From contig NZ_JADYVE010000006.1 of the NCBI RefSeq assembly GCF_020193655.1, positions 124,001 through 188,000 on the forward strand: 64,000 nt of DNA. Reading direction: 5' to 3'. Within the stretch, counting starts at the first letter, position 1, and each line of letters opens with the position of its first letter. This document shows positions 30,660 through 41,014 of the stretch, one piece after another. The notes beneath the pieces are model-generated. The model was not told where the DNA came from. It did not search any database and saw only the letters and a program-made list of their open reading frames with translations. Made by a program: the position numbers and the translations under genes. This DNA is from Ensifer sp. IC3342 (GTDB taxonomy: Bacteria; Pseudomonadota; Alphaproteobacteria; Rhizobiales; Rhizobiaceae).

Positions 30660-33068
30660 CTAGCCGAGATAGGTTTGCGCGAGCAGGTCCGAAAGCCTTT
30701 CGAGATCCCGTTCGAGCTGCTTGTAAACAGTCGGGGTCATTGTCTCCGGCGTCATCACTGCAAGGCCGGAATGTAGCCGCATCGTCTCGCGGTAGAAGGG
30801 GGACATCTGACCGTTGACAAAGGCGTTCGGCAAGAGCTCCACCTCGGTCTTGATCTCGTTCAACTGATAAAGAACCGAGCGCGGATTGAGCGGATCGAGG
30901 GCAAGCAGGTCGGTGACGGTCAGTGCTGCCGTGTTGACGTTATAGCGGCGGCGGTGGGTCATGACGCTGTCGCCGATCTCCAGCAGCATGTCATAGGCGC
31001 CGTCCGGAGCCTCGGGTCCCGACATGTGCCCAAGCAGGCGCGTCATGTGGAGGCCGCGCTCGATGTAGCGACCGATCGACAGGAAACGCCAGCCGGTGAA
31101 GCGATACATGTTTTCGTGGACGAGACCGGCAAAGCCGGCAAGCTTGCGCAACAGAATGGTCATCGCATGCGTGGCGTCGTCGCCGGCCTGCACGGTCACG
31201 TGGAATTTTCGCGCCGTCCTCGACAGATCGTTGAGAGCCAGCCACCCGTCGGGCGAGAAGCGGTCGCGGATATTGCCGGCGCTGAAGAGCGCGCTGTCGA
31301 TATTGGCAAGCAGGCTGTCGGGCACCGGTTGGCGCGTGTTGATGTCGAGGGCGGCCAGATAGTCGGTGACGTCCTTCAGAAGCGGCATTTTCGGGTCGGC
31401 GGCTTCGGCGAAGCGTCCATGCCAAGCGCGCAGGATTCTGAGAGCACCCTCCGCCCGCTCGATGTAGCGGCCGAGCCAGAAGAGATTGTCAGCCGCGCGG
31501 CTTGGCAGGCTGCCCGGCATGTTGCGCGTGAAGCTTTCCTCGGCCGGAAGCAGCGTCGTGCGCTCGACCGGCTTGTCGCTGACGATCCAGACATCTGCGG
31601 CCGTGCCGCCCGCCTTCATCGCGATCGCCGCCACATCGTCGCCCGAACCGATGCGCGCGAAACCGCCCGGCATGATCTGCCAGCCGTCGCGGGTGCGGGC
31701 GGCAAAGACCCGTAAGCTCATCGGCCGCGGCGCCAGGCGGCCGCGCACCCATGCGGGCGTCGTCGACAGTGTGACGACCTCCTGTCCCACCAGCTTGCCG
31801 CCTCCGGTTCCAAGCCATTCCGAAACCGAGGTGCCGTCTTCGCAGAGCGTCGTGCCAAGGACCGACTGTCCGTTGTCGTCGAAAAAGGGGCGGGTCGAAT
31901 AGGCGGGGCCGATCACCATGCGCTCGACATTGCCGGCGACATTGTCGCGTTCGGACTGCTGCCCGCACCACCAGGTGGCGATCGACGGCAGCTTTTGCTC
32001 CTCGCCGAGGAAGTGACGGCAGATCGCCGGCATGAAGGCGAGAAAGGCGCGGGTTTCCAGGATACCGGAGCCGAGCGCATTGACGATCGAGACGGAGCCG
32101 GCCCTCAGTGCCTCAACGATCCCGGGCGTGCCAATATGGGAGGACTGATTGAGTTCGAGCGGATCGGCGAAGGCCGAGTCGAGGCGGCGCCAGAGAACGC
32201 CGACAGGCTTGAGGCCGGCAACCGTGCGAACCATGACGCGGCCGCCGACGACCGTCAGGTCCTCGCCCTCGAGCAGCATGAAGCCGAGGTAGCGGGCGAT
32301 ATAGGCGTGTTCGAAATAGGTCTCATTGGCAATGCCGGGCGAAAGGACGGCAATGCGATCGTCCGGATATTGCTTTCGGGCCTGCAGCGTGTCGCGGAAG
32401 GCGCCGAAGAAGCCCGCCAATCGGTGCACGTGGGTTTCGGCATAGAGGTCGGAAAAGGCGCGCGTCGTCGCAACGCGGTTTTCCAGCGCAAAGCCGGCGC
32501 CGGAGGGAGCCTCGGTGCGATCGGAAAGCACCCACCAATTGCCATCCGGGCCGCGCCCGATCTCGAAGGAGCAGAAGTGCAGGAAATGTCCGTCGGCCGG
32601 TTTGACACCGACCAGCGGGCGCAGGAACTCCGGATTGGAGGCGACGAGGGCGGGGGGCAACAGTCCCTCCTGGACCAGCCGGTTTTCGCCGTAGATGTCG
32701 GCGACGACGCGCTCGAGCAGTTCTGCGCGCTGGATCAGCCCTTGCGAAACGACGGCCCATTCCGCCTCGTCGATCAGCACGGGAATGTGCGACAGCGGCC
32801 AGCTTCGTTCCGAATTCTCCCGGCCGCCATAGGCCCGATAGAAAACACCGGCATCGCGCAGATAACGGTCGGCGCGGGCAAAGCGGTTGGCGAGATCCGT
32901 CTCGTCCATCCGGCCAAGCGCCGAGAGCAGCCGCTGCCAGACCGGCCGGACGTTGCCGTCCGGATCGAGCATCTCATCGGCGATACCCGGAAGGGCGCGA
33001 TAGCCGAACGCCGGGTCGCCGTCGAGCCGGTCCTTCTCTTCCGCCTGGGCCGTCTGTTTCTTCGCCAT
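30660..33068 (-). CDS. Circularly permuted ATP-grasp plus alpha-E domain fusion
   Basis: This 802-residue protein fuses two domains often encoded separately. Residues of about 70-480 are the circularly permuted ATP-grasp type 2 domain (DUF404/DUF407; marks include YFEHAYIARYLGFMLLEGEDL, LWRRLDSAFADPLELNQ and VNALGSGILETRAFLAFMP). Residues from about 517 are the helical alpha-E domain (DUF403; SRAADNLFWLGRYIERAEG, and FLSIGRYIERGLHMTRLL). ATP-grasp enzymes join a carboxylate to an amine through an acyl phosphate, so peptide-bond formation is the natural guess. The start abuts the stop of the DUF2126 gene with no gap, so both are co-translated. Confidence 0.88.
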   Translation of the reverse strand: MAKKQTAQAEEKDRLDGDPAFGYRALPGIADEMLDPDGNVRPVWQRLLSALGRMDETDLANRFARADRYLRDAGVFYRAYGGRENSERSWPLSHIPVLIDEAEWAVVSQGLIQRAELLERVVADIYGENRLVQEGLLPPALVASNPEFLRPLVGVKPADGHFLHFCSFEIGRGPDGNWWVLSDRTEAPSGAGFALENRVATTRAFSDLYAETHVHRLAGFFGAFRDTLQARKQYPDDRIAVLSPGIANETYFEHAYIARYLGFMLLEGEDLTVVGGRVMVRTVAGLKPVGVLWRRLDSAFADPLELNQSSHIGTPGIVEALRAGSVSIVNALGSGILETRAFLAFMPAICRHFLGEEQKLPSIATWWCGQQSERDNVAGNVERMVIGPAYSTRPFFDDNGQSVLGTTLCEDGTSVSEWLGTGGGKLVGQEVVTLSTTPAWVRGRLAPRPMSLRVFAARTRDGWQIMPGGFARIGSGDDVAAIAMKAGGTAADVWIVSDKPVERTTLLPAEESFTRNMPGSLPSRAADNLFWLGRYIERAEGALRILRAWHGRFAEAADPKMPLLKDVTDYLAALDINTRQPVPDSLLANIDSALFSAGNIRDRFSPDGWLALNDLSRTARKFHVTVQAGDDATHAMTILLRKLAGFAGLVHENMYRFTGWRFLSIGRYIERGLHMTRLLGHMSGPEAPDGAYDMLLEIGDSVMTHRRRYNVNTAALTVTDLLALDPLNPRSVLYQLNEIKTEVELLPNAFVNGQMSPFYRETMRLHSGLAVMTPETMTPTVYKQLERDLERLSDLLAQTYLG

Positions 33069-36000
33069 CTACGCTCCTGCCGGACGCCTCAGGTCGAGCG
33101 TCAGCGGAAATTCCGCCGGCGGGCCCTCGGGCTTAAGCCGATACCCACCGGTGGTGTGGCCCCAGGGCTCGAAGCGTGCCAGACGGCGTGCTTCCGCCTC
33201 GTTGCCGTTGACCGGAAATGTCTCATAGTTGCGCCCGCCCGGATGCGCCACGTGGTAGACGCAGCCGCCGATCGCCCGATTCGACCATGTATCATAAATA
33301 TCGAATGTAAGGGGAGTGTTGACCGGCAGGACGGGATGCAGACCGGAGGCGGGTTGCCACGCCTTGTAGCGCACGCCTGCGACGGCCACGCCGCCTCTCC
33401 CGGTCCTTGAAAGCGGCACCGGGCGACCGTTGCAGGCGACCGTGTAGCGGTCCGGACTGGCGGTTTCGAGTTTCACCTGCAATCGCTCCACCGAGGAATC
33501 GACATAGCGCACGGTGCCGCCGATCGCGCCTTGCTCTCCCATCACGTGCCACGGCTCCAGCGCCTGTCGCAGTTCGAGCTTCGCCTCTTCATATTCCACC
33601 TCGCCGCAGAAGGGAAACCGAAATTCGAGTTGGGCCTCGAACCATTCGGGCCTCAAATCGAAGCCGTGGGCGCGCAGGTCGGCAAGCACGTCGAGGAAAT
33701 CCTGCCACACATAGTGCGGAAGCATGAAGCGGTCGTGCAGGACCGTGCCCCAGCGGACGAACCCCCCGTCGGTCGGGCTTCTCCAGAAGCGCGCGATGAG
33801 CGCGCGGACGAGCAGTTGCTGGGCGAGCGACATGCGCGCGTTCGGCGGCATTTCGAAACCGCGAAACTCGATCAGCCCGAGCCGCCCGGTCGGTCCGTCC
33901 GGTGAGAAGAGCTTGTCGATGCAGATCTCGGAGCGATGGGTATTGCCGGTGACGTCGACGAGCAGGTTGCGGAACAGCCGGTCCACGAGCCATGGCAAGG
34001 GGGCGGGGCGATCACCGCCGGCCGGCGGTACCTGTGCCAGCGCGATCTCCAGCTCATAGAGCGAATCGTGGCGCGCCTCGTCGATGCGCGGCGCCTGGCT
34101 GGTCGGCCCGATGAAGAGGCCGGAAAAGAGATAGGAGAGCGAAGGGTGGCGCTGCCAGTGGAGCACGATGCTCTTTAGCAGATCCGGCCGGCGCAGGAAG
34201 GGGCTGTCGTTGGGGCTGCGGCCACCGACGACCACGTGATTACCGCCGCCCGTCCCGGTGTGGCGGCCGTCGATCATGAACTTGTCGGTGCCGAGCCGGC
34301 TCTGGCGCGCCTCCTCATAGATTGCAGTGGTGATATCGACGCATTCCCGCCAGTTCGCCGCCGGGTGGATGTTGACCTCGATCACGCCGGGATCGGGAGC
34401 GACGCGGATGACGTTGATGCGCTCATCCTGCGGCGGCGGATAGCCTTCGATATGCACCGGCATTCCGAGCGCGGCGGCGGCACGCTCGGTCGAGGCGATG
34501 AGATCGAGGTATTCCTCGATGCTGGTCGTCGGCGGCATGAACACGCAAAGCCGGCCGTCCCGCGGCTCGACGCTGATTGCGGTGCGCACGGCGCCGTCGA
34601 TCTCGTCGCGAGAACTGGGCAGCGGTGTCGGCGGCTCCTCCGACGGCTGGAAGCGCGACTGCTGCACCCGGCCCCGGCTCTCGCTAAAATCCGGCAGGTC
34701 GCCGCGTGGAACTGTCGGATCCACCGGATTGATATAAGGGTAGGCGGAGGGCGCGATATAGGGCAGCGACCCGAGCGGCAGGCGATAGCCGACCGGGCTA
34801 TCACCTGGCACGAGGAAAATCCGGCCGCGCCGGGTCTTCCATTTCTCGCTCATCCATCGCCGGTCACTCGCACGCGCGTTCCAGGCCTGCACCGGCAGGA
34901 CGTAGCCCGTCGGAGTCGTCAGGCCCCGCTCGAAGACGCGGGCGAGGCGGCTGCGCTCTTCCGGATCCTTGAGTTTCGAATTGGAGGGATCGACGTTGTC
35001 CGGAAGGTTTCCCTCCTTGACGATCCATTCGGCCGGGTCCTCATAGGCCGGTACGACCATGTCCGCATCGACGTCGAGTTCGCCGGCAATCGCGACGAGC
35101 AGGCGCTCGGCGTCCTGCCCGGTGGTCTGGTGCCGGCCGCTTTCCTCGGCGATCAAGTTGGCCTCCCGCCAGATCGGCACGCCGTCCTTGCGCCAGTAGA
35201 GGGAGAAGGTCCAGCGCGGCAGGCTCTCGCCCGGATACCATTTGCCCTGTCCGTAATGGAGGAAGCCGCCGGGCGCGAAGCGCTCGCGCAGGCGCCGGAT
35301 GAGCGTATCCGCTTTCTCGCGTTTCGTCGGGCCGACCGCGGCAGTGTTCCATTCGTCTGATTCGAAATCGTCGATCGAGACGAAGGTGGGCTCGCCGCCC
35401 ATGGTCAGGCGCACGTCGTTCTCGGCGAGCGCACGATCAACCTCATCACCGAGAGCATTCAGTGCTTCCCAGCTCTCGTCGGAAAACGGCTTGGTGATGC
35501 GCGGATGTTCGGCGACGCGGGCAACCTTCATCTCGAAGGCGAAATCGCTTCTCGTGTCCGGATCGCCGAAGAACTCGCCGGATATGGGCGCGGCGTTACG
35601 ATAGTGCGGGGTGGCCGCCAGCGGAATGTGGCTCTCTCCGGTTAGGAGGCCCGATGTCGGGTCGAGCCCGATCCAGCCGGCACCCGGAAGATAGACCTCG
35701 GCCCAGGCGTGAAGGTCGGTGAAGTCGTATTCGGTGCCGGAGGGGCCGTCGAGCGCCTTCAAATCCGGTGTCAACTGAATGAGATAGCCGGAGACGAAGC
35801 GGGCGGCAAAGCCGAGATTGCGGAGGATCTGCACCAGGAGCCAACTGGAATCGCGGCATGAGCCTCTGGCAATGCCGAGAGTCTCTTCCGGCGATTGGAC
35901 TCCCGGTTCCATGCGGATAACGTAGCCGATTTCCTTCTGCAGCCGCGTGTTGAGAGCAACGACCTTGTCGATGGTGCGCTGGCGCGACCGGTCGATGCTC

Positions 36001-36395
36001 TCCATGAATGCCGAAAGCCTCGGCCCCATTGGCTCAGGCGTCATGTAGATCTTCAGATCCTCGCTCAGGTATTCCGGATAGCGGAAAGGCCACTGCTCCG
36101 CTTCTTCCTCAACGAAAAAATCGAAAGGGTTGTAGACGGTCATGTCGGCGACCAGATCGACCTCGATCTTCAATTCTGTCACCGGATCGGGAAAGACGTA
36201 GCGGGCGAGATAGTTGCCGTAGGGATCCTGCTGCAAATTGACGAAGTGACTGGCAGGCGAGACTTTCAGCGAGTGGCTGATGACCTTGGTCTTCGAATGC
36301 GCGGCCGGTTTCAGCCTGATAATTTGCGGCGTGAGCCTTACGGGCCGGTCATAGGTATAGTGCGTGAGGTGGTAGATACTGGCCTTGATCGACAT
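33069..36395 (-). CDS. Transglutaminase/DUF2126 putative amidoligase
   Basis: This 1108-residue protein begins with a beta-sandwich and transglutaminase core. The triad is C180 ([10 protein letters not shown]), H229 ([11 protein letters not shown]) and D245 ([11 protein letters not shown]). From about residue 300 onward it is a DUF2126 region, described in Pfam as a putative amidoligase, with the stretch [21 protein letters not shown] and the ending [22 protein letters not shown]. The start at 36395 has GGGGAAAA upstream and the family N-terminus. It is the first gene of the cluster and directly abuts the ATP-grasp/alpha-E gene. It probably makes or edits a peptide-like conjugate in the cytoplasm, but the product is not known. 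Confidence 0.87.
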   Translation of the reverse strand: MSIKASIYHLTHYTYDRPVRLTPQIIRLKPAAHSKTKVISHSLKVSPASHFVNLQQDPYGNYLARYVFPDPVTELKIEVDLVADMTVYNPFDFFVEEEAEQWPFRYPEYLSEDLKIYMTPEPMGPRLSAFMESIDRSRQRTIDKVVALNTRLQKEIGYVIRMEPGVQSPEETLGIARGSCRDSSWLLVQILRNLGFAARFVSGYLIQLTPDLKALDGPSGTEYDFTDLHAWAEVYLPGAGWIGLDPTSGLLTGESHIPLAATPHYRNAAPISGEFFGDPDTRSDFAFEMKVARVAEHPRITKPFSDESWEALNALGDEVDRALAENDVRLTMGGEPTFVSIDDFESDEWNTAAVGPTKREKADTLIRRLRERFAPGGFLHYGQGKWYPGESLPRWTFSLYWRKDGVPIWREANLIAEESGRHQTTGQDAERLLVAIAGELDVDADMVVPAYEDPAEWIVKEGNLPDNVDPSNSKLKDPEERSRLARVFERGLTTPTGYVLPVQAWNARASDRRWMSEKWKTRRGRIFLVPGDSPVGYRLPLGSLPYIAPSAYPYINPVDPTVPRGDLPDFSESRGRVQQSRFQPSEEPPTPLPSSRDEIDGAVRTAISVEPRDGRLCVFMPPTTSIEEYLDLIASTERAAAALGMPVHIEGYPPPQDERINVIRVAPDPGVIEVNIHPAANWRECVDITTAIYEEARQSRLGTDKFMIDGRHTGTGGGNHVVVGGRSPNDSPFLRRPDLLKSIVLHWQRHPSLSYLFSGLFIGPTSQAPRIDEARHDSLYELEIALAQVPPAGGDRPAPLPWLVDRLFRNLLVDVTGNTHRSEICIDKLFSPDGPTGRLGLIEFRGFEMPPNARMSLAQQLLVRALIARFWRSPTDGGFVRWGTVLHDRFMLPHYVWQDFLDVLADLRAHGFDLRPEWFEAQLEFRFPFCGEVEYEEAKLELRQALEPWHVMGEQGAIGGTVRYVDSSVERLQVKLETASPDRYTVACNGRPVPLSRTGRGGVAVAGVRYKAWQPASGLHPVLPVNTPLTFDIYDTWSNRAIGGCVYHVAHPGGRNYETFPVNGNEAEARRLARFEPWGHTTGGYRLKPEGPPAEFPLTLDLRRPAGA

Positions 36396-36530
36396 ACAGA
36401 TTTTTTCCCCTCGATGGCCGGTCCGTTGCCGGCCATTCGCGGGAATTTTGTGCAATGCGAAGAGAGAAAGCAAGCCGAAACCCGACGACGTGAATCGCGG
36501 GCCAGCTTTCCCGTTCGCTACGTCGTCCAC

Positions 36531-37565
36531 TCAAACCGGTGGAGGGTTGATGCGGGCAAAGCCTTCCTGCCGGTAGTAGGGGAAATGCGGATAGGGCGCC
36601 GTCGTGGCGCTGACCGTGTCGAGGCGCGCGACCTGATAGGCAGAGAGCGACCAGCCGACAGCGCCGAGGTTTTGCCGGAGCTGCGCTTCGTTGCGGGCGC
36701 CGATGATGACGCTCGAGACGGTCGGCCGCTGCAGAAGCCAGTTGATGGCTATCTGCGGCACCGTCCTGCCGGTTTCCTCCGCCAAGGCATCGAGCACCTC
36801 GACGATGTCGTAGAGCTTTTCGTCGTCGACCGGCGGCCCGAAGGCGGCGGTGTCGTGCAGCCGGCTTCCGGCCGGCCAAGGCTCGCCGCGGCGGATTTTG
36901 CCCGTAAGCCGGCCCCAGCCCAGCGGGCTCCAGACGAGCGCGCCGACACCCTGATCGAGCCCGAGCGGCATCAGTTCCCATTCATAGTCGCGGCCGACCA
37001 GCGAATAATAGACCTGGTTGGCGACGTAACGGGGATAACCATACCTCTCAGCGAGCGCGAGCGATTTCATCAGCTGCCAGCCGGAGAAATTGGAGACGCC
37101 GACATAGCGGAGCTTACCAGCGCGCACCAAGAGGTCGAGTGTCGAGAGCACCTCCTCGATCGGCGTTCCGGCATCGAAAGCGTGCAACTGCATGAGGTCG
37201 ATATAATCGGTTCCGAGGCGTTTCAGCGCCGCATCGACACCGTCGATGAGACGCGAACGGGACGAGCCGGCGTCGTTCGGGCCGTCGCCCATCGGCAGCG
37301 ACATCTTGGTGGAAAGAATAACCTTTGTCCGTCGTCCCTTGATCGCCGCGCCGAGCACTTCCTCCGAGGCGCCATCCGAATAGACATCTGCCGTGTCGAA
37401 AAGATTGACGCCCGCCTCGAGGCAGATGTCGATGAGGCGGCGCGCCTCCGCGTCGTCCGTCGTGCCCCAGGCCCCGAAGAGCGGACCCTTGCCGCCGAAC
37501 GTGCCTGCGCCAAAGCTCAGCGCCGGAACTTTCAAGCCGGATAAGCCAAGCCGTCGATACTCCAT
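36531..37565 (-). CDS. Aldo/keto reductase
   Basis: This 344-residue protein is an NADPH-dependent aldo/keto reductase. The catalytic tetrad is visible as D57 and Y62 (FDTADVYSDG), K87 (ILSTKMSLP) and a histidine in LMQLHAFD. The later SVIIGARNEAQLRQN segment binds the 2'-phosphate end of NADPH. Length and motifs match the YajO/Tas type. It is divergent from a LysR gene 108 bp away that probably controls it. Substrate unknown. Confidence 0.9.
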   Translation of the reverse strand: MEYRRLGLSGLKVPALSFGAGTFGGKGPLFGAWGTTDDAEARRLIDICLEAGVNLFDTADVYSDGASEEVLGAAIKGRRTKVILSTKMSLPMGDGPNDAGSSRSRLIDGVDAALKRLGTDYIDLMQLHAFDAGTPIEEVLSTLDLLVRAGKLRYVGVSNFSGWQLMKSLALAERYGYPRYVANQVYYSLVGRDYEWELMPLGLDQGVGALVWSPLGWGRLTGKIRRGEPWPAGSRLHDTAAFGPPVDDEKLYDIVEVLDALAEETGRTVPQIAINWLLQRPTVSSVIIGARNEAQLRQNLGAVGWSLSAYQVARLDTVSATTAPYPHFPYYRQEGFARINPPPV

Positions 37566-37673
37566 TTCTCAAACTCCCTTGTCGTCTCATGCGTCTGGAG
37601 ACACGAAAGATGGAGTTTCCTTCCTTTTGGAGATAGACTGCCGTTCGGAACATCATTTGTGAGTTGAAGTCAT

Positions 37674-38636
37674 ATGTCTCGGCTTTCGGTCAATCGTTCG
37701 GGGGAGATGGAGGTTTTCGCCAAGGCGGTCGAACTCGGCGACTTCTCGTCGGCAGCGCGCCATTTCCGCATGACGCCTTCGGCAGTTAGCAAGCTCGTGC
37801 TCCGGCTCGAAGATCGGCTCGGCGTCCGTCTGGTCAACCGGTCCACGCGGCGGCTGCAACTGACGCCGGAGGGCTGCGCCTTCTACGAGCGCACCGCCCG
37901 CATCCTCGCCGACATCGCGGAAGCCGAACGCTGTGCGGCCGGAGGCGAGATGCCGACGGGTCGGGTCCGGCTGAATGTCAGCGCTTCCTTCGCAACCCAT
38001 ATTCTGATGGCGCTCTTGCCCGAATTCCGGGAGCGGTTTCCCGCCGTCTCACTCGACATCGTCCAGACCGACGCGGTGGTCGATCTGATGGAGGCGCGTG
38101 CCGATATCGCCATCCGATCAGGGCCACTGAAGAGTTCGGCGCTGATTGCCCGCAAACTCGGCGCCACGCGAATGGTGATCGTGGCGGCGCGCTCTTATCT
38201 CGATCGTTACGGAACGCCCACGAACGTTGAAGAGCTCGACGCCCATAACCGTCTCGGTTTCTGCTACGCGCGCGCCGTCGACGGCTGGCCGATTCAATCC
38301 CGGGGAGAAACGATCGTTCTGCCGGCCTCCGGGACGCTGCAAGTGAGCGACGGCGAGGGACTGCGCCACCTCGCCCTTGCCGGCGCCGGACTGGCGCGGC
38401 TTGCGGAATTCACCGTGCGCGCCGACATTGATGCCGGGCGGCTCGTTCCCGTGCTGGAAGACCTGAATCCCGGCGATCTGGAAGAGATTCATGCCGTCTT
38501 CCTCGGCCAGGGCGGTGCGCTTCCCGCGCGTATTCGGGCCGTCCTCGATTTTCTCGCCAGGCATGCCCGCGTGACGCCGGAACCGGTCGCGCAGGCGAGC
38601 GATCACCAGGCAAGCGTGGCGACGGCTTCGGCGTGA
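37674..38636 (+). CDS. LysR family transcriptional regulator
   Basis: This 320-residue protein has an N-terminal winged helix (EMEVFAKAVELGDFSSAARHF, SAVSKLVLRLEDRLGVRLVNRSTRRLQLT) and a substrate-binding-like domain after residue 95. The ATG at 37674 fits the family. The nearest purine-rich stretch, GTGAGTTGAAG, is not a strong ribosome site. It is divergent from the aldo/keto reductase gene, and the 108-bp gap is the probable operator region. The C-terminal tail after the domain is unconserved. Confidence 0.9.
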   Translation: MSRLSVNRSGEMEVFAKAVELGDFSSAARHFRMTPSAVSKLVLRLEDRLGVRLVNRSTRRLQLTPEGCAFYERTARILADIAEAERCAAGGEMPTGRVRLNVSASFATHILMALLPEFRERFPAVSLDIVQTDAVVDLMEARADIAIRSGPLKSSALIARKLGATRMVIVAARSYLDRYGTPTNVEELDAHNRLGFCYARAVDGWPIQSRGETIVLPASGTLQVSDGEGLRHLALAGAGLARLAEFTVRADIDAGRLVPVLEDLNPGDLEEIHAVFLGQGGALPARIRAVLDFLARHARVTPEPVAQASDHQASVATASA

Positions 38637-38663
38637 GCCATATATGCACGGGCCAAATTGGAG

Positions 38664-38692
38664 AGGGGCGCCCCGGACCAGGAGGCGCCCCT
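38664..38692. terminator. Hairpin between convergent LysR and VOC genes
   Basis: A perfect 9-bp stem (aggggcgcc at 38664-38672, ggcgcccct at 38684-38692) sits between the two convergent stops. Its T tract is weak on both strands, so termination is likely but not strong. Confidence 0.55.
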
Positions 38693-38731
38693 GCTCTTAA
38701 GTTGACTAGGCCCGTGTCCGAAACGCCGCCA

Positions 38732-39502
38732 TCAACGCTTTGGTGCGACGAGGGCAAAAAGGGCGCCCTGCGGATCGGTGCATTGGACGATCCAGGCGCC
38801 GCCCGGCACCTCCATGGGCTCCAGGACGATCTTCGCGCCGCCGGCTTTTGCCCGCTCGATCGCGGCATCCAGCGCCTCGACGTTGAAATAATAGAGCCAA
38901 TAGGGGGCGGGAACGTCCTTCGGCTTGGTCATCATGCCGCCGACCTGGGTGCCGTTCCAGGCGAAGATCTGATAGGTGCCCATATCGCCCATGTCCATCG
39001 CCTGGTCCTTGGTCCAGCCGAACAGGTTCGAATAGAAGGGGAAGGCGGTATCGAGGTCGCCGGCCATCAACTCGTGCCAGCCGACGTTTCCGGGCGCCAT
39101 CTGCTCGAGCGCCGGGGGCTCCTCGCTCGTTCCCTTGAAGAGCGCGAACACGGCGCCGTGTGGATCGGTGACGATGGCGAAGCGGCCGACGCCCGGGATG
39201 TCGTCGGGAGCGCGGTGAACGTTGCCGCCATCCGCGGCGAGCTTGGCGGCGGCCGCGTCGACGTCATCGACGGCGACATAGCCGAGCCAAGCCGGCGGGA
39301 TCTTCATCTCGAGCGCGCCCTCGGGCATCGTCATCAGTCCCGCCACATGCCGGTCACCGACGGAGAACAGCGTGTATTCCATGCCCGGCATACCGGCATC
39401 GCTGCCGCGCCAGCCAATCACGTTCTCGTAGAAAGTTTGGGCGGCCTTCGTGTCGGTCGTCATCAGTTCGTACCAGACGAATTTCCCATGCTGACCCGTC
39501 AT
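38732..39502 (-). CDS. VOC (glyoxalase/bleomycin resistance) family protein, two domains
   Basis: This 256-residue protein is two VOC modules in tandem, at about residues 7-120 and 132-254. Each starts with a similar phrase (GKFVWYELMTTDTKAAQTFY and NVGWHELMAGDLDTAFPFY) and contains a D-P-x-G-x-x-F-A strand (TDPHGAVFALFKG and TDPQGALFALV). VOC proteins are metal-dependent isomerases, lyases or binding proteins, and no substrate can be named. The start at 39502 has GGAGGACAGAC just upstream. It is downstream of DUF1579 on the same strand but separated from it by a hairpin at 39579-39618. Confidence 0.85.
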   Translation of the reverse strand: MTGQHGKFVWYELMTTDTKAAQTFYENVIGWRGSDAGMPGMEYTLFSVGDRHVAGLMTMPEGALEMKIPPAWLGYVAVDDVDAAAAKLAADGGNVHRAPDDIPGVGRFAIVTDPHGAVFALFKGTSEEPPALEQMAPGNVGWHELMAGDLDTAFPFYSNLFGWTKDQAMDMGDMGTYQIFAWNGTQVGGMMTKPKDVPAPYWLYYFNVEALDAAIERAKAGGAKIVLEPMEVPGGAWIVQCTDPQGALFALVAPKR

Positions 39503-39578
39503 TGTCTGTCCTCCGGTTTCTTGTTGTGGATGTGCTGCCATTCGCGGCAGCGAAACAGTGATTTGCCTGCCGTCCATT

Positions 39579-39618
39579 AAAGCGCGTCGCGTTCAGACGA
39601 ACTCATGCAACGCGCTTT
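39579..39618. terminator. Hairpin after the DUF1579 gene
   Basis: The arms aaagcgcgt (39579-39587) and acgcgcttt (39610-39618) pair perfectly over a 22-base loop. The right position for a terminator of the DUF1579 gene on the - strand, but the form also resembles rhizobial intergenic repeats. Confidence 0.5.
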
Positions 39619-39680
39619 ACATCTTCGTATCCATGCATGTCGTTGGCCCTAACCGCTGCACACTTTGGGGGCGATATGCA

Positions 39681-40154
39681 TTAGCGCCGGCGATAGTCCG
39701 CAGCCATGACCTCCTTCCAGTCTCCGTCTTCGGTCTGAATGCGGGCCGTCAGGGTGCGATGGTTGCCGTCGATGAGGGTTATTACGTCCTGATAGTTGGC
39801 GGATCTGCCGGGCCGGTTGAAGTCCGGCCCCTCACAGTTGAGCGTAAGCGTCTTGCGGTCGTCTTCGAGCACGCCGTCATAGACCCACATGTGCGTCATC
39901 ATTGAGCCGACCCAGGTGCCGACATAGCGGTTTGTTTGCGGGTTGAAGCCAAGGGTCATCAGCGACTGGGCGGCGCTGCCGTCCGGCATTGTGCCTTGTC
40001 CCTCGCAGACGATCCAGAGGCCCTGCATCGAGCGAACGTTTTCCGTCCATGGTGGCTGTGACTCGCCGCCCTCGGTCGGGGATAGCGACGTGACCTGCCA
40101 CTCACCGAGCAATTGTTCCAGCCAGCGGTGTTCTTCCTGAGGTGCCGCCTTCAT
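39681..40154 (-). CDS. DUF1579 family protein
   Basis: This 157-residue soluble protein matches DUF1579. It has LLGEWQVTS near the start, TLGFNPQTNRYVGTWVGSMM in the middle and MWVYDGVLEDDRKTLTL after it. The family is a small beta-barrel of unknown role. The start at 40154 follows GGAGGGATTG. It lies 96 bp downstream of the DUF899 gene on the same strand, so the two may be transcribed together under control of the divergent MarR regulator. Confidence 0.8.
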   Translation of the reverse strand: MKAAPQEEHRWLEQLLGEWQVTSLSPTEGGESQPPWTENVRSMQGLWIVCEGQGTMPDGSAAQSLMTLGFNPQTNRYVGTWVGSMMTHMWVYDGVLEDDRKTLTLNCEGPDFNRPGRSANYQDVITLIDGNHRTLTARIQTEDGDWKEVMAADYRRR

Positions 40155-40250
40155 CAATCCCTCCAATGGCGAGACGCGGCGTCCCGGACTGGAGCGCCGC
40201 GCGACATAGCAACGCTCGGAAACGCCGATGGTTCCCCCCTCGTCGTCAGC

Positions 40251-40976
40251 TCAGGCCCGTTGCCTCGGCGCCTCCTCGTATTCGTCGTGGCGGCGGACGA
40301 AGTCCATGATCGTGCCTTCGTTCCGACCCTTCGGCGCCCGGTCGAGCAGCATGAAGGTGCCAACAAGTTCCTCCAGGCCGCGGGCATAGGTGGAATAGGT
40401 ATGATAGACGGTACCGTCCTCGTCCTTATAGAAGGCGCTGAGCCCGGGAAGCTCTTCGTAGGCCTCGCCGCTGTCGATTTCGGTGAAATTGTAGACGACC
40501 TTGTCGTCCGCGAGTTCGGCGGGCGTGAAGGACACATGGAAGTCGCTGTTGAAGCCGTTGCCATAGGCCGACACCCACGGGAAGTGCCAGTCCATTCGCT
40601 TGCGATAGGCTTCGATCTTGGCGAGCGGCGCATTCGAAGCTGCGATCAGCGTCACGTCATGATGGTTGAGATGCGGCAGCATGCCGGCGAAATGATCGGC
40701 TAGGAAGGAACAGCTTGGACAGCCGGCTTCCCAGTTTGGTCCAAGCATGAAGTGATAGACGACGAGCTGGCTGCGCCCGTCGAAAAGCTCCGGCAATGTC
40801 TTGGGGCCGGCAAGCGTTTCGAAGACATAGGATTTGTCCATTCTGACCCAAGGCAGAGCCTGACGCTCGGCATTGATCCGGTCTCGGAAGTGGGTGTGTT
40901 CCTTCTCCAGGGCGAGAAGTGATTTGCGCGCCTTCAGCCATTCCTCGCGCGAGACGACGGCGTGGTGTGGTCTCAT
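40251..40976 (-). CDS. DUF899 family thioredoxin-like protein
   Basis: This 241-residue protein is a DUF899 member with a thioredoxin-like fold. The motif GCPSCSFLADHFAG carries a CxxC pair near residue 85. The family phrases YVFETLAGPKTLPELFDGRSQLVVYHFML and SDFHVSFTP are present. The role is unknown, and redox or dehalogenation have been proposed for relatives without proof. The start has a strong GAGGAGG. It is divergent from a MarR regulator 63 bp away, with a perfect palindrome between them. Confidence 0.85.
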   Translation of the reverse strand: MRPHHAVVSREEWLKARKSLLALEKEHTHFRDRINAERQALPWVRMDKSYVFETLAGPKTLPELFDGRSQLVVYHFMLGPNWEAGCPSCSFLADHFAGMLPHLNHHDVTLIAASNAPLAKIEAYRKRMDWHFPWVSAYGNGFNSDFHVSFTPAELADDKVVYNFTEIDSGEAYEELPGLSAFYKDEDGTVYHTYSTYARGLEELVGTFMLLDRAPKGRNEGTIMDFVRRHDEYEEAPRQRA

Positions 40977-41014
40977 GCTCTTTCCTCCTCACGAAATGCA
41001 GCACTTGACTAATT

